DNA of 64,000 bases from Plantibacter sp. PA-3-X8 (GTDB lineage: Bacteria > Actinomycetota > Actinomycetes > Actinomycetales > Microbacteriaceae), in assembly GCF_003856975.1 (NCBI RefSeq), contig NZ_CP033107.1:3782001-3846000 (forward strand), written 5' to 3'. The position numbers were made by a program, and so were the translations under genes. Positions 28,793 through 37,649 of the stretch are shown piece after piece. A model generated the notes under the pieces. The model had not been told where the DNA came from. It searched no databases and saw nothing but the letters and a program-made list of their open reading frames with translations. Numbering within the stretch: position 1 is the first letter of the stretch; every line of letters begins with the position of its first letter.

Positions 28793-29148
28793 GAGTGCGC
28801 TTTCGCGGGGTGGTCGCTGGCGAGTTCGTATGAGCCGTGCACGAGATCCTCAGTCAGCGCAGCCGTGATCCCGGGACCGGATCCGATGGAGATCCAATGG
28901 TGCTTGTCGAAGTACCGCCCGGGCGTGATCGTTCCGTGGTCGCGGCGGAGAGCATCACCGAAATGAGGGTCCGCTTTCACCGTGATGATCTGCAGATCAG
29001 GATCATCCTCGGTCACCACCAGGAACACCTTCTCCCCCACCTTCCACACCTCAAGGTGCGGGGTGAACGGTCGCCCGCTCGTGGTGCCATCGAGGGACGC
29101 TGCAGTGTCGCGAGCGGTCTGCTGGACCTGCGCCCCAGAGAGCGTCAT
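28789..29148 (-). CDS. MmcQ/YjbR family protein 1
   Basis: 119 residues. The YjbR fold is seen in PFTPHLEVWKVGEKVFLVV, IITVKADPHFGDALRRDHGTITPGRYFDKHHWISI, ending SYELA. These small proteins are of unknown function (a DNA-binding role has been proposed). It overlaps rarA by four bases and its paralogue by one base (TGATG). Confidence 0.85.
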   Translation of the reverse strand: MTLSGAQVQQTARDTAASLDGTTSGRPFTPHLEVWKVGEKVFLVVTEDDPDLQIITVKADPHFGDALRRDHGTITPGRYFDKHHWISIGSGPGITAALTEDLVHGSYELASDHPAKAHS

Positions 29149-29531
29149 CAGAGGTCCTGCCCGAATGTCGTAGGGTCCACCGGCCGCCTGGCGTGCGGCA
29201 GATGCTCAACCACGAGCAGATACGACTCCGTGACCAGATCGCTGATCAGCTGCTCGGACAGGTCGCCAGAAGGATGCAGCGTGATCCAGTGCTTCTTGTT
29301 CATGTGGTACCCCGGCGTGATGTCCTCGTGCCCTGCCTGGAGAGCCTCCGCATCCTCCGGGTCTGATTTCAGAATCACGATCGGTTCCCCGGTCACATCG
29401 GTGAGCAACATGAACACCTTGTCGCGCACCTTGTACACCTCCCAGCCAGGGCCGAAGGGATGCTCCAACTGCGCTCCGGGTAGCTCCTGCACGCGCGCCC
29501 GAGCCTGCGCCTGCAATTCGTCGCCGTCCAC
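29148..29531 (-). CDS. MmcQ/YjbR family protein 2
   Basis: 127 residues from GTG 29531, with GGAGG four bases upstream. Same pattern as its neighbour: HPFGPGWEVYKVRDKVFMLLT, VILKSDPEDAEALQAGHEDITPGYHMNKKHWITL, ESYLLVVEHLP. First gene of the yjbR-yjbR-rarA-esterase run; divergent from a TetR gene. Confidence 0.85.
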   Translation of the reverse strand: MDGDELQAQARARVQELPGAQLEHPFGPGWEVYKVRDKVFMLLTDVTGEPIVILKSDPEDAEALQAGHEDITPGYHMNKKHWITLHPSGDLSEQLISDLVTESYLLVVEHLPHARRPVDPTTFGQDL

Positions 29532-29567
29532 ACGGCCTCCTCTGCGTGAAGTAGATTCAAACCACTA

Positions 29568-29608
29568 CGTACAGCCGTACGCACTAGATGCGGACCAGTG
29601 TACGCACT
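29568..29608. promoter_or_regulatory. Repeated GTAC palindromes between yjbR and TetR
   Basis: CGTAC-AGC-CGTACG at 29568-29581 and AGTG-TACG-CACT at 29597-29608 are palindromic, and GTACGCACTA occurs twice (29577 and 29600). They sit in the 100-bp divergent spacer and are good candidates for binding sites of the TetR protein encoded at 29632. Confidence 0.5.
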
Positions 29609-29631
29609 ACCCCAGACATTTGGAGGAGACG

Positions 29632-30225
29632 ATGCGTCGAGGTAGACCGAACGACCCCGGACGGCGGGACCGGATCCTCCAGGCGACCCTCGAGGTCATC
29701 AAAGCCGACGGCATCGAAGCCGCGTCCTACCGCGGCATCGCAGCTCACGCCGGGGTTCCTCTGGGATCGATGACGTACTACTTCCCGACCCTCGAAAACC
29801 TCATCCTCGATGCACTCGACTCGACCCGAGGCGATCTCGAACCCCGATACGCAGCCCCACTTCGCCACGCTCGCACCCGAGCCGACATCGTCGATGCGCT
29901 CGTCGACGCGACGATCGGTGCGACCAGCCCCAGCCTCGCCGACATCCGCCTGTATGAGGAGATCCGCCACCACGGCGTCCGGAATCCCAAGGTCGCCGCA
30001 GTGTTGCAGGCGGTCGAGGATGACTCACTCGTGATGCTCGATGGGATCCTCCCCGAGAGCAGCGCATTGACGATCAACGCCATGCTGTGGGGCTGGTGGA
30101 GTCACCGCCTCGCACACCCGGACGCTGAGCTCGACGAGACAACCGTCCGTCAGGCGTTCGACGCTCTGATCCCGAAAACCGCTCTCGACCTGCCCATTCA
30201 TGAAACGGAAGAAGATCATGCCTGA
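29632..30225 (+). CDS. TetR family regulator
   Basis: 197 residues from ATG 29632, preceded by GGAGGAG. Helix-turn-helix: RRDRILQATLEVIKADGIEAASYRGIAAHAGVPLGSMTYYFPTLENLI. The ligand domain is like those of TetR proteins with a C-terminal YP_TetR_C-type domain. It overlaps the following oxidoreductase gene and is divergent from the yjbR run; either could be its target. Confidence 0.9.
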   Translation: MRRGRPNDPGRRDRILQATLEVIKADGIEAASYRGIAAHAGVPLGSMTYYFPTLENLILDALDSTRGDLEPRYAAPLRHARTRADIVDALVDATIGATSPSLADIRLYEEIRHHGVRNPKVAAVLQAVEDDSLVMLDGILPESSALTINAMLWGWWSHRLAHPDAELDETTVRQAFDALIPKTALDLPIHETEEDHA

Positions 30226-31213
30226 GACCATGCGCGCCATCCGACTGGACGGGCCGGTAGACATCGACGGACTCACGATCAGCAACGTACCGATCCCGGA
30301 AGTGAAGCAGGGGCAGGTGCGCATTCGAGTGAGAGCGTTCGGCGTCAACGAATCGGAAGCCACCAGCAGAGAGGGCGAGTCGAGCCCTGACTTCTCCTTC
30401 CCACGGATCCTCGGCATCGAAGCGGTCGGCGTCGTCGACGCCGTCGGGGACGGCGTCGCGCTCCACCCCGGCCAGAAAGTCGCCACCATGATGGGCGGCC
30501 TCGGTCGGGCCATCGATGGCAGCTACGCCGAGTACACCGTCGTCGACGCTGCCCAGGTGATCCCGTTCGACACCGGTCTGGGGTGGGACGTCACCGGCGG
30601 CCTGCCCGAGATGCTGCAGACCGCGCACGGGTCGATAACGACCGGGCTGAGCCTGCAGCGCGGACAGTGCGTCCTCATCCACGGCGGAACCTCCACGGTC
30701 GGCCTGACCGCGATCGCGATCGCCCACCAGCTCGGCGCAACGGTCATCGCGACCACCCGAAACCCGGCGAGCACAAATATCCTCACCCGGGCCGGCGCCG
30801 ACTACACCGTCATGGACGACGACACGCTCGCCGAGTCCGTCCACGCCATCGCGACGGACGGCCTCGATGCCGCCCTCGAACTCGTCAGCGCAACATCGCT
30901 TCCGACAATGCTCTCGGTCGTTCGTTCAGGTGGAACCGTCTGCTTCGTCGGCGCCCTGAACGGAACCTGGACCATCCCCGACTTCGACCCGTTCATGATC
31001 CCCAACGGAGTCCACCTCACCAGCTACGCCGGCGACGCCGATGACCTCACACCAGACGCACTAGACCGCTACCTGCGGGCGATCGAAGCGGGCACATTCA
31101 CCGTCACCATCGCCGATGTCTACCACGGCCTCGAGGGCGTCCCAGACGCCCACCGCGCCCTCGAATCCCGCCACCGCCCCGGAAAGCTGGTCGTCGTCCT
31201 GCCCACCACTTGA
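30218..31213 (+). CDS. Quinone oxidoreductase-like (MDR family, zinc-free)
   Basis: 331 residues. GroES-like start MRAIRLDGPVDIDGL with VRIRVRAFGVNESEATSREGE; Rossmann motif QCVLIHGGTSTVGLTAIAIAHQLGATVIATTRNP. The zinc-ligand Cys/His set is missing, as in NADPH:quinone reductases (QOR/zeta-crystallin type). ATG 30218 overlaps the regulator stop by 8 nt; ATG 30200 is possible. Probably detoxifies quinones or enones under control of the upstream TetR. Confidence 0.87.
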   Translation: MPETMRAIRLDGPVDIDGLTISNVPIPEVKQGQVRIRVRAFGVNESEATSREGESSPDFSFPRILGIEAVGVVDAVGDGVALHPGQKVATMMGGLGRAIDGSYAEYTVVDAAQVIPFDTGLGWDVTGGLPEMLQTAHGSITTGLSLQRGQCVLIHGGTSTVGLTAIAIAHQLGATVIATTRNPASTNILTRAGADYTVMDDDTLAESVHAIATDGLDAALELVSATSLPTMLSVVRSGGTVCFVGALNGTWTIPDFDPFMIPNGVHLTSYAGDADDLTPDALDRYLRAIEAGTFTVTIADVYHGLEGVPDAHRALESRHRPGKLVVVLPTT

Positions 31214-31546
31214 GGCAGCATGCACCGCTGCTCGAGTCCCTGCAGGAGGTAGACCCCGCCGTCGCGCCCGTGTGCACCGTCAGCCATTTCGCACTTCGAT
31301 ACCTGATCAGAAGATCAACGGCTTCTTCAACATCTTCAACCAGAGCTAGGAGCCTGCGCGACGCGGCGCCCTCCTGATGAAGACCCACACGCCCAAGCCG
31401 TAGCGAACCCGAAAGAGCGCCATCCTGCACAGTGGAGACCCCGGCCGGCCACCATCTCAAAAGCTACAGGTTTACGAGACACGAGGCCGACCGACGACCC
31501 AGGTTGCTTCGGGCACGGGGATCCGCAGATCTTGCAGTCGTCGTTC
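31214..31546. other. Intergenic region with no gene recognised
   Basis: About 330 bp between the oxidoreductase and the resolvase control region. Short frames exist on both strands but none has a ribosome site or family signature. An inverted GTCTCA-type half-site (CGAGACA) occurs at 31475. Confidence 0.4.
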
Positions 31547-31610
31547 TGTCTCAAGAACTCGTCTCACGCCACTGCGTGTCTCACCGAGGCTGGCGCGGGT
31601 TTCTGAGACA
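31547..31610. promoter_or_regulatory. Candidate resolvase binding region (res-like)
   Basis: TGTCTCA at 31547 and 31577, CGTCTCA at 31560 and the inverted TGAGACA at 31604 lie directly before the resolvase start. Repeated and inverted half-sites immediately upstream are how serine resolvase res sites are arranged. No Tn3-type transposase or terminal repeat was found. Confidence 0.45.
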
Positions 31611-31620
31611 TGCTGGTGCG

Positions 31621-32208
31621 ATGAGGCAGATCGGATACACCAGAGTTAGCACCGCCGGCCAGGACGCGCAGCTGCAGCTCGACGCTCTTGTCGACGCTGG
31701 CGTGCAGAAGCGCGACGTGTTCGCTGACGTGACCTCCGGCAGCAGGGCCGCGATCGAGCGCCCCGGCATGGTGAAGTTGCTCGAGTACGCCGAGGCAGGC
31801 GACACCGTGATCGTGTGGCGCATCGACCGACTCGGCCGCTCCCTCATCGACGTCCTCAACACCGTCGAGCTCCTACGCAGCCGCGAGATCCAGGTGCGAT
31901 CCCTCTCCGACGGCATCGACCCCGCAACATCAACGGGCCGACTCATGCTGCACATGCTCGCCACCCTGGCCGAGTACGAACGTGAGCTCATCGTCGAACG
32001 CGTGAACGCCGGCATCGCTGCGGCACGCGAATCAGGCACACGGTTTGGGCGCCCACCCGTGAACCCCGACATCATCACCGAGAAGCTCGCCATCGTCGCC
32101 GAAGCCCGCGGCCGCGGCCGCACCGCCGCAGAAGCCGCCGCACTCGTCGGCTGGAGCAGAGCCTCGCTCTACAGACACCAGACCAACACCACTGCACGAA
32201 CACCCTGA
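31621..32208 (+). CDS. Serine recombinase (resolvase/invertase family)
   Basis: 195 residues beginning MRQIGYTRVSTAGQD; Ser10 is the catalytic nucleophile, and the core has IVWRIDRLGRSLIDVL, LMLHMLATLAEYERELIVERVNAGIAAAR. A C-terminal helix-turn-helix follows (TAAEAAALVGWSRASLYRH). This is the small Tn3/Hin type, catalytically complete by eye. It stands alone between an oxidoreductase and a TetR gene, so it marks a mobile-element remnant or an orphan site-specific recombinase. Confidence 0.92.
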   Translation: MRQIGYTRVSTAGQDAQLQLDALVDAGVQKRDVFADVTSGSRAAIERPGMVKLLEYAEAGDTVIVWRIDRLGRSLIDVLNTVELLRSREIQVRSLSDGIDPATSTGRLMLHMLATLAEYERELIVERVNAGIAAARESGTRFGRPPVNPDIITEKLAIVAEARGRGRTAAEAAALVGWSRASLYRHQTNTTARTP

Positions 32209-32325
32209 CGTTCAGGGTAGGCCGTACGCGGTAACCGAAAGCCCTTGGTGGCCGGGAGGATCTGCGATCTCGATCGGATCGCGGATACCACGCACGTTGA
32301 AGTCGGTCATGCGTGGCGTGACATC

Positions 32326-32532
32326 CTATTGACTTGGCCACTCTAGAACGCGCGTGTTGGCTTCAACCACAACTGTTACCACATCGGTGGATCCGAATTC
32401 GGAGAACCGTAGCGGTAGCGCTTCACCTGAGGTATGAGCCTGTGTAATCCGTCGCTGAATGAACCGTGCCACGGCGCCCGACGGTAAGTCATAGGTCGAT
32501 TGACCGTGGACCAACACCCACCGCGGCTTCAT
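32326..32532 (-). CDS. 68-aa hypothetical protein coupled to TetR
   Basis: Starts at ATG 32532 whose ATGA overlaps the TetR stop, which supports translation. The sequence (start MKPRWVLVHGQSTYDLPSG, later RRITQAHTSGEALPLRFSE, VVTVVVEANTRVLEW) looks like a compact beta-rich domain. No family recognised. It could be a small ligand-binding partner or just an accessory gene of the regulator. Confidence 0.55.
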   Translation of the reverse strand: MKPRWVLVHGQSTYDLPSGAVARFIQRRITQAHTSGEALPLRFSEFGSTDVVTVVVEANTRVLEWPSQ

Positions 32533-33140
32533 CTTTTCACTCCGGGAACTTCAGAGATGAGGATCGTGTCAAGGGTTTCCACAATGTCGTTTGCGTCGAA
32601 GAGCTCGAATGCCGAGATCCGCTCGCGGATGATCTCCGAGGTAGCAGCAGCGATGGCCCTGCCCCTAACAGTCGCTAGCGATGCGTCCTCGAGTCGAAGC
32701 CGCCGGGCGATGTAGTCGGTCAAGTTACGGAACAGAGCGTCAGCAGATGCATCGTCCGTAAGCGCTGTTTCGTATACAGTTCTGTATTCCCGAATGTGGT
32801 CGGCTACGGTTCCCACCGCCAAGAGCAGCGCCGCCCGCCGATCATCGGCGCTGGTCATAATCATTGGACCCGGCGCCTCCGCACCCTCAAGGGCCATACG
32901 CATAGCTTTGTTCAGCAGGTCAGTCGCGTTTCGGCCGTGGGTGTAAAACGTAGATCGGTTCATGCTTGCCCGTTGAACGATCTCGCCAACGGTGAGCTGC
33001 GCGGACGGGTTCTTCGCAGCGAGCTCGATCACTGCAGCGGCGAGTTTTGCTGCCGTTTTCCAGTAGCGCGGGTGAGTCCGACGTGCCTCCACGAAACGTC
33101 GGTCGTTTTCATGGGTCCGAAGGTTCTCAGACGAGTTCAT
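32529..33140 (-). CDS. TetR family regulator (AT-richer)
   Basis: 203 residues from ATG 33140 with AAAGGA upstream. Helix-turn-helix: AKLAAAVIELAAKNPSAQLTVGEIVQRASMNRSTFYTHGRNATDLLNK. The DNA is visibly less GC-rich than in neighbouring genes, hinting at recent transfer. No divergent target; the small coupled gene is downstream. Confidence 0.85.
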   Translation of the reverse strand: MNSSENLRTHENDRRFVEARRTHPRYWKTAAKLAAAVIELAAKNPSAQLTVGEIVQRASMNRSTFYTHGRNATDLLNKAMRMALEGAEAPGPMIMTSADDRRAALLLAVGTVADHIREYRTVYETALTDDASADALFRNLTDYIARRLRLEDASLATVRGRAIAAATSEIIRERISAFELFDANDIVETLDTILISEVPGVKR

Positions 33141-33276
33141 TATGGGTGGTTCCTTTAACACACGAGCGCAAGCCGCCTTTGCCGGCGCAAGATCTTCATC
33201 TACCGCAGGTCAGTACGTTCTTTTGTATGACGGCGGCTCTACTGCTCCATTACGGCCGGACTTCACGAAACGGCTC

Positions 33277-33309
33277 CGGGCGGGTGGAGTACCGATTTCC
33301 ACCCGCCCG
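33277..33309 (-). terminator. Terminator hairpin of the frameshifted surface gene
   Basis: CGGGCGGGTGGA pairs perfectly with TCCACCCGCCCG (12 bp), 17 nt past the stop at 33327 on the minus strand. Confidence 0.7.
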
Positions 33310-33326
33310 AAGTTACTTACGTGTCT

Positions 33327-36115
33327 CTATGCCGCACGGCGACGGGTGCGGCGTCCTGCGACCAACCCACCTCCCAGAAGCAGCAGGAGGAGAGCGCCGA
33401 TGCCCAGAGGCAGCACGTTCGCGCCGGTCGAAGCGAGCCCCGGGCCCGGTGTCGGGACCTTGACCGTCGACGGCGGCGACTCGACCCCTGGGCCGGCGGG
33501 TGGGACACCCACGGCAGTCGCGGTGTTGCTGATCGAACCTGCGTTGAGGTCAGCCTGGGTCACCTTGTACGTGGCGGTGCAGGTGATCTGCTGGCCAGGG
33601 GCGAGAGTGGCGGCCCCAGCTGGGCAGACAATCGCGGAGAGGGGCCCGGTCCCGGTGAACTTTCCTTCCGTCACTGCGACGTTGCTCAGCGTCACATTCC
33701 CGGTGTTGGTCACCTGGAATGAGTACGTGATGACCTGACCGACCGTGGTCGCTTTGTCCGCGTTCGCGAGCTTGACGACAGCGATGCCGGGAGCGGGCGG
33801 CGATGGGACCGTGACTTCGGACGGCGGCGAGGTGGGCGGGGTGCCCCCGCCCGGTGGCGTCCCGGTCGCCGTGGCGTTGTTCGTGATCGTGCCAGCATCG
33901 ACATCAGCCTGCAGGACCGTGTAGGTGGCAGTGCAAGTGATCTGCTCACCTGGCGCCAGAGATGCAGCGCCAGCCGGGCAGACGACCTCGGAGAGCTCGC
34001 CAGCGCCAGAGAAGTCGCCCTCGTTCACAACCACATCAGTCAACGTGACATTGCCCGTGTTCGTGACCAGGAAGGAGTAGGTGATGACCTGCCCGACGAC
34101 GAAGTCTTCCTGAGCTGCAGCGTCGGCCGTCTTGACGACGGTGATCGCCGGTGCTGGGACTGAGGGGACCTCGACCGTCGACGGCGGCGACTCCACCGGC
34201 GGACCCGTGGGCGGGGTGCCCGAGGCCGTGGCCGTGTTCGTGGTGTTCCCGCGATCAACATCAGCCTGCGTCAGCGTGTAGGTCGCCGTGAACGTCGTCG
34301 ACGCCCCGGGAGCAAGCGTCGCAACCGACGCCGGCGCGACCGCGCTGAGCGCACCCGAACCGTTGAAGTAGCCCTCGTTCACAACCACGTCAGTCAACGT
34401 GACATTGCCCGTGTTCGTGACCAGGAACGAATACGTCAGCTCCTCACCAACCTCGTAAGAAGCCTGACAGCCGGAGCAACCGTCTTCGCAACCGTCAACG
34501 CCGGTGCTGGGACCGAGGGAACCTCGACCGTCGACGGCGGCGACTCCACCGGCGGACCCGTGGGCGGGGTGCCCGAGGCCGTGGCCGTGTTCGTGGTGTT
34601 CCCGCGATCAACATCAGCCTGCGTCAGCGTGTAGGTCGCCGTGAACGTCGTCGACGCCCCGGGAGCAAGCGTCGCAACCGACGCCGGCGCGACCGCGCTG
34701 AGCGCACCCGAACCGTTGAAGTCGCCCTCGTTCACAACCACGTCAGTCAACGTGACATTGCCCGTGTTCGTGACCAGGAACGAATACGTCAGCTCCTCAC
34801 CAACCTCGTAAGAAGCCTGACCAGCCGGAGCAACCGTCTTCGCAACCGTCAACGCCGGATCCGAGATGGGGTTCGTGGTGCACGCGGTGTTGTCGGGGTC
34901 GCAGGAGGTTGGTGGGGTCGTGCCTGTAGGGATGACGTAGTTCGACAGCTGTCGGTCACCAGTTGCTGGATCGTTGATCGTGACGGCGTAGGTGATGGTC
35001 GTCTGGCCGCCGACCGGAATGACCCCGCTGATCCGGAAGCTCTCGTCTGCAATGGGGTCGATCGTCAGCGAGGTGCCAGACGACACCGCGGGTGCGCTGG
35101 CGACTGTCGCGTCGTCGAGCACCGAGGACAGATCGTCAGTGAGGTCGACTTCCGCGGGAGCTGTCCCGTTCGTGTTCGCCAGGGTGATCGAGTAGGTCAC
35201 CGTCTGTCCCAGGGTCACCAGGGTGCCCGAGGCCGGGTCGGACGACTTTGCGATGGTCAGCTCGGAGCACAGACCGCTGTCCTGCTGAGAGGTAGCACCG
35301 AAGAAGGGAAGCCCGGTTGCCGCGAGGATTGTCGTTGGCACTGGTGCGGTCGATGCAGCCGTGGGGACGGATGTGATCTCGTACAGATTGCCCGTGGCGC
35401 CCGCAAGGTAGATCTTGCCGCCGCTTTGTGCTGCGCCGTACGACTCGGGAAGGGTGCCGACCTGGGTCACCGCGAAGCTTGGTGAGATGCGGAACAGTGC
35501 GTTTCCATTTGGCCCCGATCCCACCGCGAGGACGTCGCCGTCCGCGAGGGAGAGGAAGTCGCCGGCAGACCCGAAGCCGGCGGGGAAGGCGGCTTCGTAC
35601 AGGGTCGCGACACCGGTGGTGGGGTTGATGCGGAAGATCTGCTGCGCGGTCGCGCTGCCGCCTCCCACGCCGCCGACCAGGAGTGAACCATCTGCCAACG
35701 CGCTCAGAGCGTTCGGGAAATAGTTGGTTGCAGGGAGACCCGTGATAGCGACACGTGCCGTCTCCGCCCCAGTATCCGGGTTGATCGTATACAGCGATGG
35801 CACGCCGGGGAGGATGCCGTACAGGGTCAAGCCGTCGCTAGAGAAAGCGATGTCTGTGTATGAGCGCGGAACCGGGACGCTGCCTTCGAGTGCGCCCGTC
35901 TCTGAATACTGGTTCAGTACGGGGGTAGCGCTTCCCGTGTTCACGTAGATGTTCCCGGGCGCGCAGATCGGCGCTGCAAGGGCGGGCTGGGTTGGGATGA
36001 ACACACTGAGGACGGTGATCATGCCCATCAGGAGGGCGAACAGCACGGCAGCCGCGGTGCTTTTCCTGACCGTTCCGGTATCGTCTCGGAGAGTCGATGG
36101 TCGTGTTGCGGACAT
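33327..36115 (-). pseudogene. LASTG surface protein with beta-propeller and DUF7507 repeats, frameshifted
   Basis: Intended product about 929 aa: signal peptide (FIPTQPALAA), a propeller-like N-terminal domain (ICAPGNIYVNTG ... VPRSYTDIAFSSDGLTLYGI, DUF6923-like), a DUF11-like domain, then four DUF7507 repeats, LASTG, membrane helix and Arg tail. One cytosine is missing near 34468: the second of two almost identical repeats reads CCTGACAGCC where the first (34816-34825) has CCTGACCAGCC, so translation runs out at 34436. Start ATG 36115 has GGAAGGA. Either a recent inactivation, a slippage-type on/off switch, or a sequencing or assembly error inside the repeat. Confidence 0.85.
34153..34860 (-). 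repeat. Tandem near-identical 354-bp coding repeats
   Basis: Two neighbouring repeat units of the surface gene (118 codons each) are almost identical; corresponding positions are 353 bp apart (for example 34201 and 34554) because one base is missing. One further difference changes EGDF to EGYF. Such identity points to very recent duplication or gene conversion. Confidence 0.8.
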
Positions 36116-36270
36116 GGGTTCCTTCCGGAGCGGATCACGAGGTGCTGTGATTCTTGGCGGCCGACTGACAGATTTTTCACAGGATATGTTGCTGGCGGGG
36201 TCCGGTTCCAGCGCGAAACTACCTAGTTTCGCCAGGTGGATAAAAACCGGTATTCGCCTAAGAAGAGCTC
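36116..36270. other. Promoter region of the surface gene
   Basis: No gene seen. It should hold the promoter for the minus-strand surface protein and ends at the oxidoreductase remnant. Confidence 0.4.
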
Positions 36271-36432
36271 GTCGGCACCCGCGGCGCGGAGATCGCGAAA
36301 CGCGTCGACACCTACGCCACCGCCCTGCACCACGGCATGACCGTTGACGCCATGAGCGACCTCGACCTCTCCTACACGCCGCCACTCGGCTCCCCGTGGG
36401 ACGCCGTGCAGGTCGCCACGCAGGCCTGGAAG
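36271..36432 (+). pseudogene. C-terminal scrap of a pyridine nucleotide-disulphide oxidoreductase
   Basis: In frame from 36271 the translation VGTRGAEIAKRVDTYATALHH and then MTVDAMSDLDLSYTPPLGSPWDAVQVATQAW is the dimerisation-domain end of CoA-disulphide reductase / NADH oxidase-like enzymes. Everything upstream is gone, and the frame runs into the truncated permease copy at 36433 without a stop in between. Confidence 0.75.
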
Positions 36433-37327
36433 CGGCCTGCTACTGCCTGGCGCGCATCATCTGGAAGTGGCGATCGAGCCGGTGCTCGCGCTGCCGCTGT
36501 TCGCGACGTTCCTCGGAGTGCCATTCGCCGCCATCGGGCGTTCCCTTCGCGACGTCCGGTTCCTCGGCGCGGTCGGGCTGGTGAACTTCGTCATCGTCCC
36601 GGTGGTCGCCTACGGGCTGTTGCGGTTCGTCGCGGATCAACCGGCGCTGCTGTTCGGGGTGCTCCTGGTGCTGCTGACGCCATGCATCGACTACGTGATC
36701 GTGTTCGCCGGCCTCGCCGGAGGAGCCGCGGAGCGCCTGCTCGCGGCGGCTCCGCTGCTGATGCTCACGCAGATCCTCTTGCTGGCCGTCTACCTGCTGC
36801 TGTTCATCGGTCCCAGCGGTGTCGCGGCCGTCGAGCTCGGCCCGTTCGTGCGCGCATTCCTGCTGCTCATCGTGCTGCCACTGACCGCGGCCGCGGCGAC
36901 CCAGCGGCTCGCCAAGCGGCACCGGATCGGGCGCGGGATCGAACGCACCATGCTGGCGCTCATGGTGCCGCTGATGGTCGCCACGCTGTTCACCGTCGTA
37001 GCCTCGCAGGCGGGAGCGGTGAACACCGCGGCCCTGCAGTTGCTCGTGCTCGTGCCGCTGTATGCGGCGTTTCTCGTCATCATGGCGTTCATCGGCACGG
37101 GTGCCGGGCGGCTGTTCCGCCTCGACGTCCCGGCGACCCGTGCCCTGGTGTTCAGCGGTGCCACCCGGAACAGCCTTGTCGTCCTGCCGCTCGCGCTCGC
37201 GCTGCCCGCTTCGCTCGTGCTTGCGCCCGTGGTGGTCGTGACGCAGACCCTCGTCGAGCTGGTCGGCATGGTCGCGTTCGTACAGCTCGTCCCGCGGCTG
37301 GTTCGGGCCCGAAAACCGGCCCGCTGA
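36433..37327 (+). pseudogene. 5'-truncated copy of the arsenite-permease-like gene
   Basis: Homology to the intact gene starts abruptly at 36433 (equivalent to 42340) and runs without any insertion or deletion to the stop (offset 5907 bp throughout). About 35 N-terminal residues including the first membrane helix are missing, as are the MerR-type promoter and start. A 286-codon open frame from ATG 36467 remains and could in theory be translated, but it lacks a promoter of its own. It is joined to an unrelated oxidoreductase tail. Confidence 0.75.
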
Positions 37328-37649
37328 CCCGTCCGTCACCTGTGGATAACTTCGGCGCGAAAAGCGCTGATAGTTACAATTATGTCAAGGTTTCGCATTC
37401 GCGCAGGACAAGCATCTTCTGGTTAATCGTCATCGTCGTTCGTTTTAGCTTCGTGTACATGACCGTGGTCGTTCTGTCTGCCAGGTGATTCGGAGACCAG
37501 CACCAGGATGCGGATCTCCAACGTCGTCGTGGCGACCGGTGAAGGTCGGTGTTTGCGGTCTTCTGTTGTCCCGCGTAAACCGGAGACGGGGCATGTTTCG
37601 AGGCCTGGCATCCTCTCAACAACTTTCGACAGGCTCGTTTGGGGGAAAA
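37328..37649. other. Intergenic: duplicated tail, then promoter of the secreted protein
   Basis: The first about 45 bp resemble the sequence after the intact permease (43235-43280), marking the end of the duplication. The rest has no gene signature and carries lower-GC sequence up to GGGGGA before ATG 37650. Confidence 0.5.

Noticed and set aside
31475..31610. GTCTCA repeats as terminal inverted repeats of a Tn3-type transposon
   Set aside because: No GGGG-type outer end, no transposase and no target duplication found; resolvase binding sites fit better.
36337..37488. A 383-codon plus-strand frame through the truncated permease
   Set aside because: Only its first about 32 codons are meaningful (oxidoreductase tail); after 36433 it is in the wrong frame for the permease and becomes Arg/Ala-rich noise.
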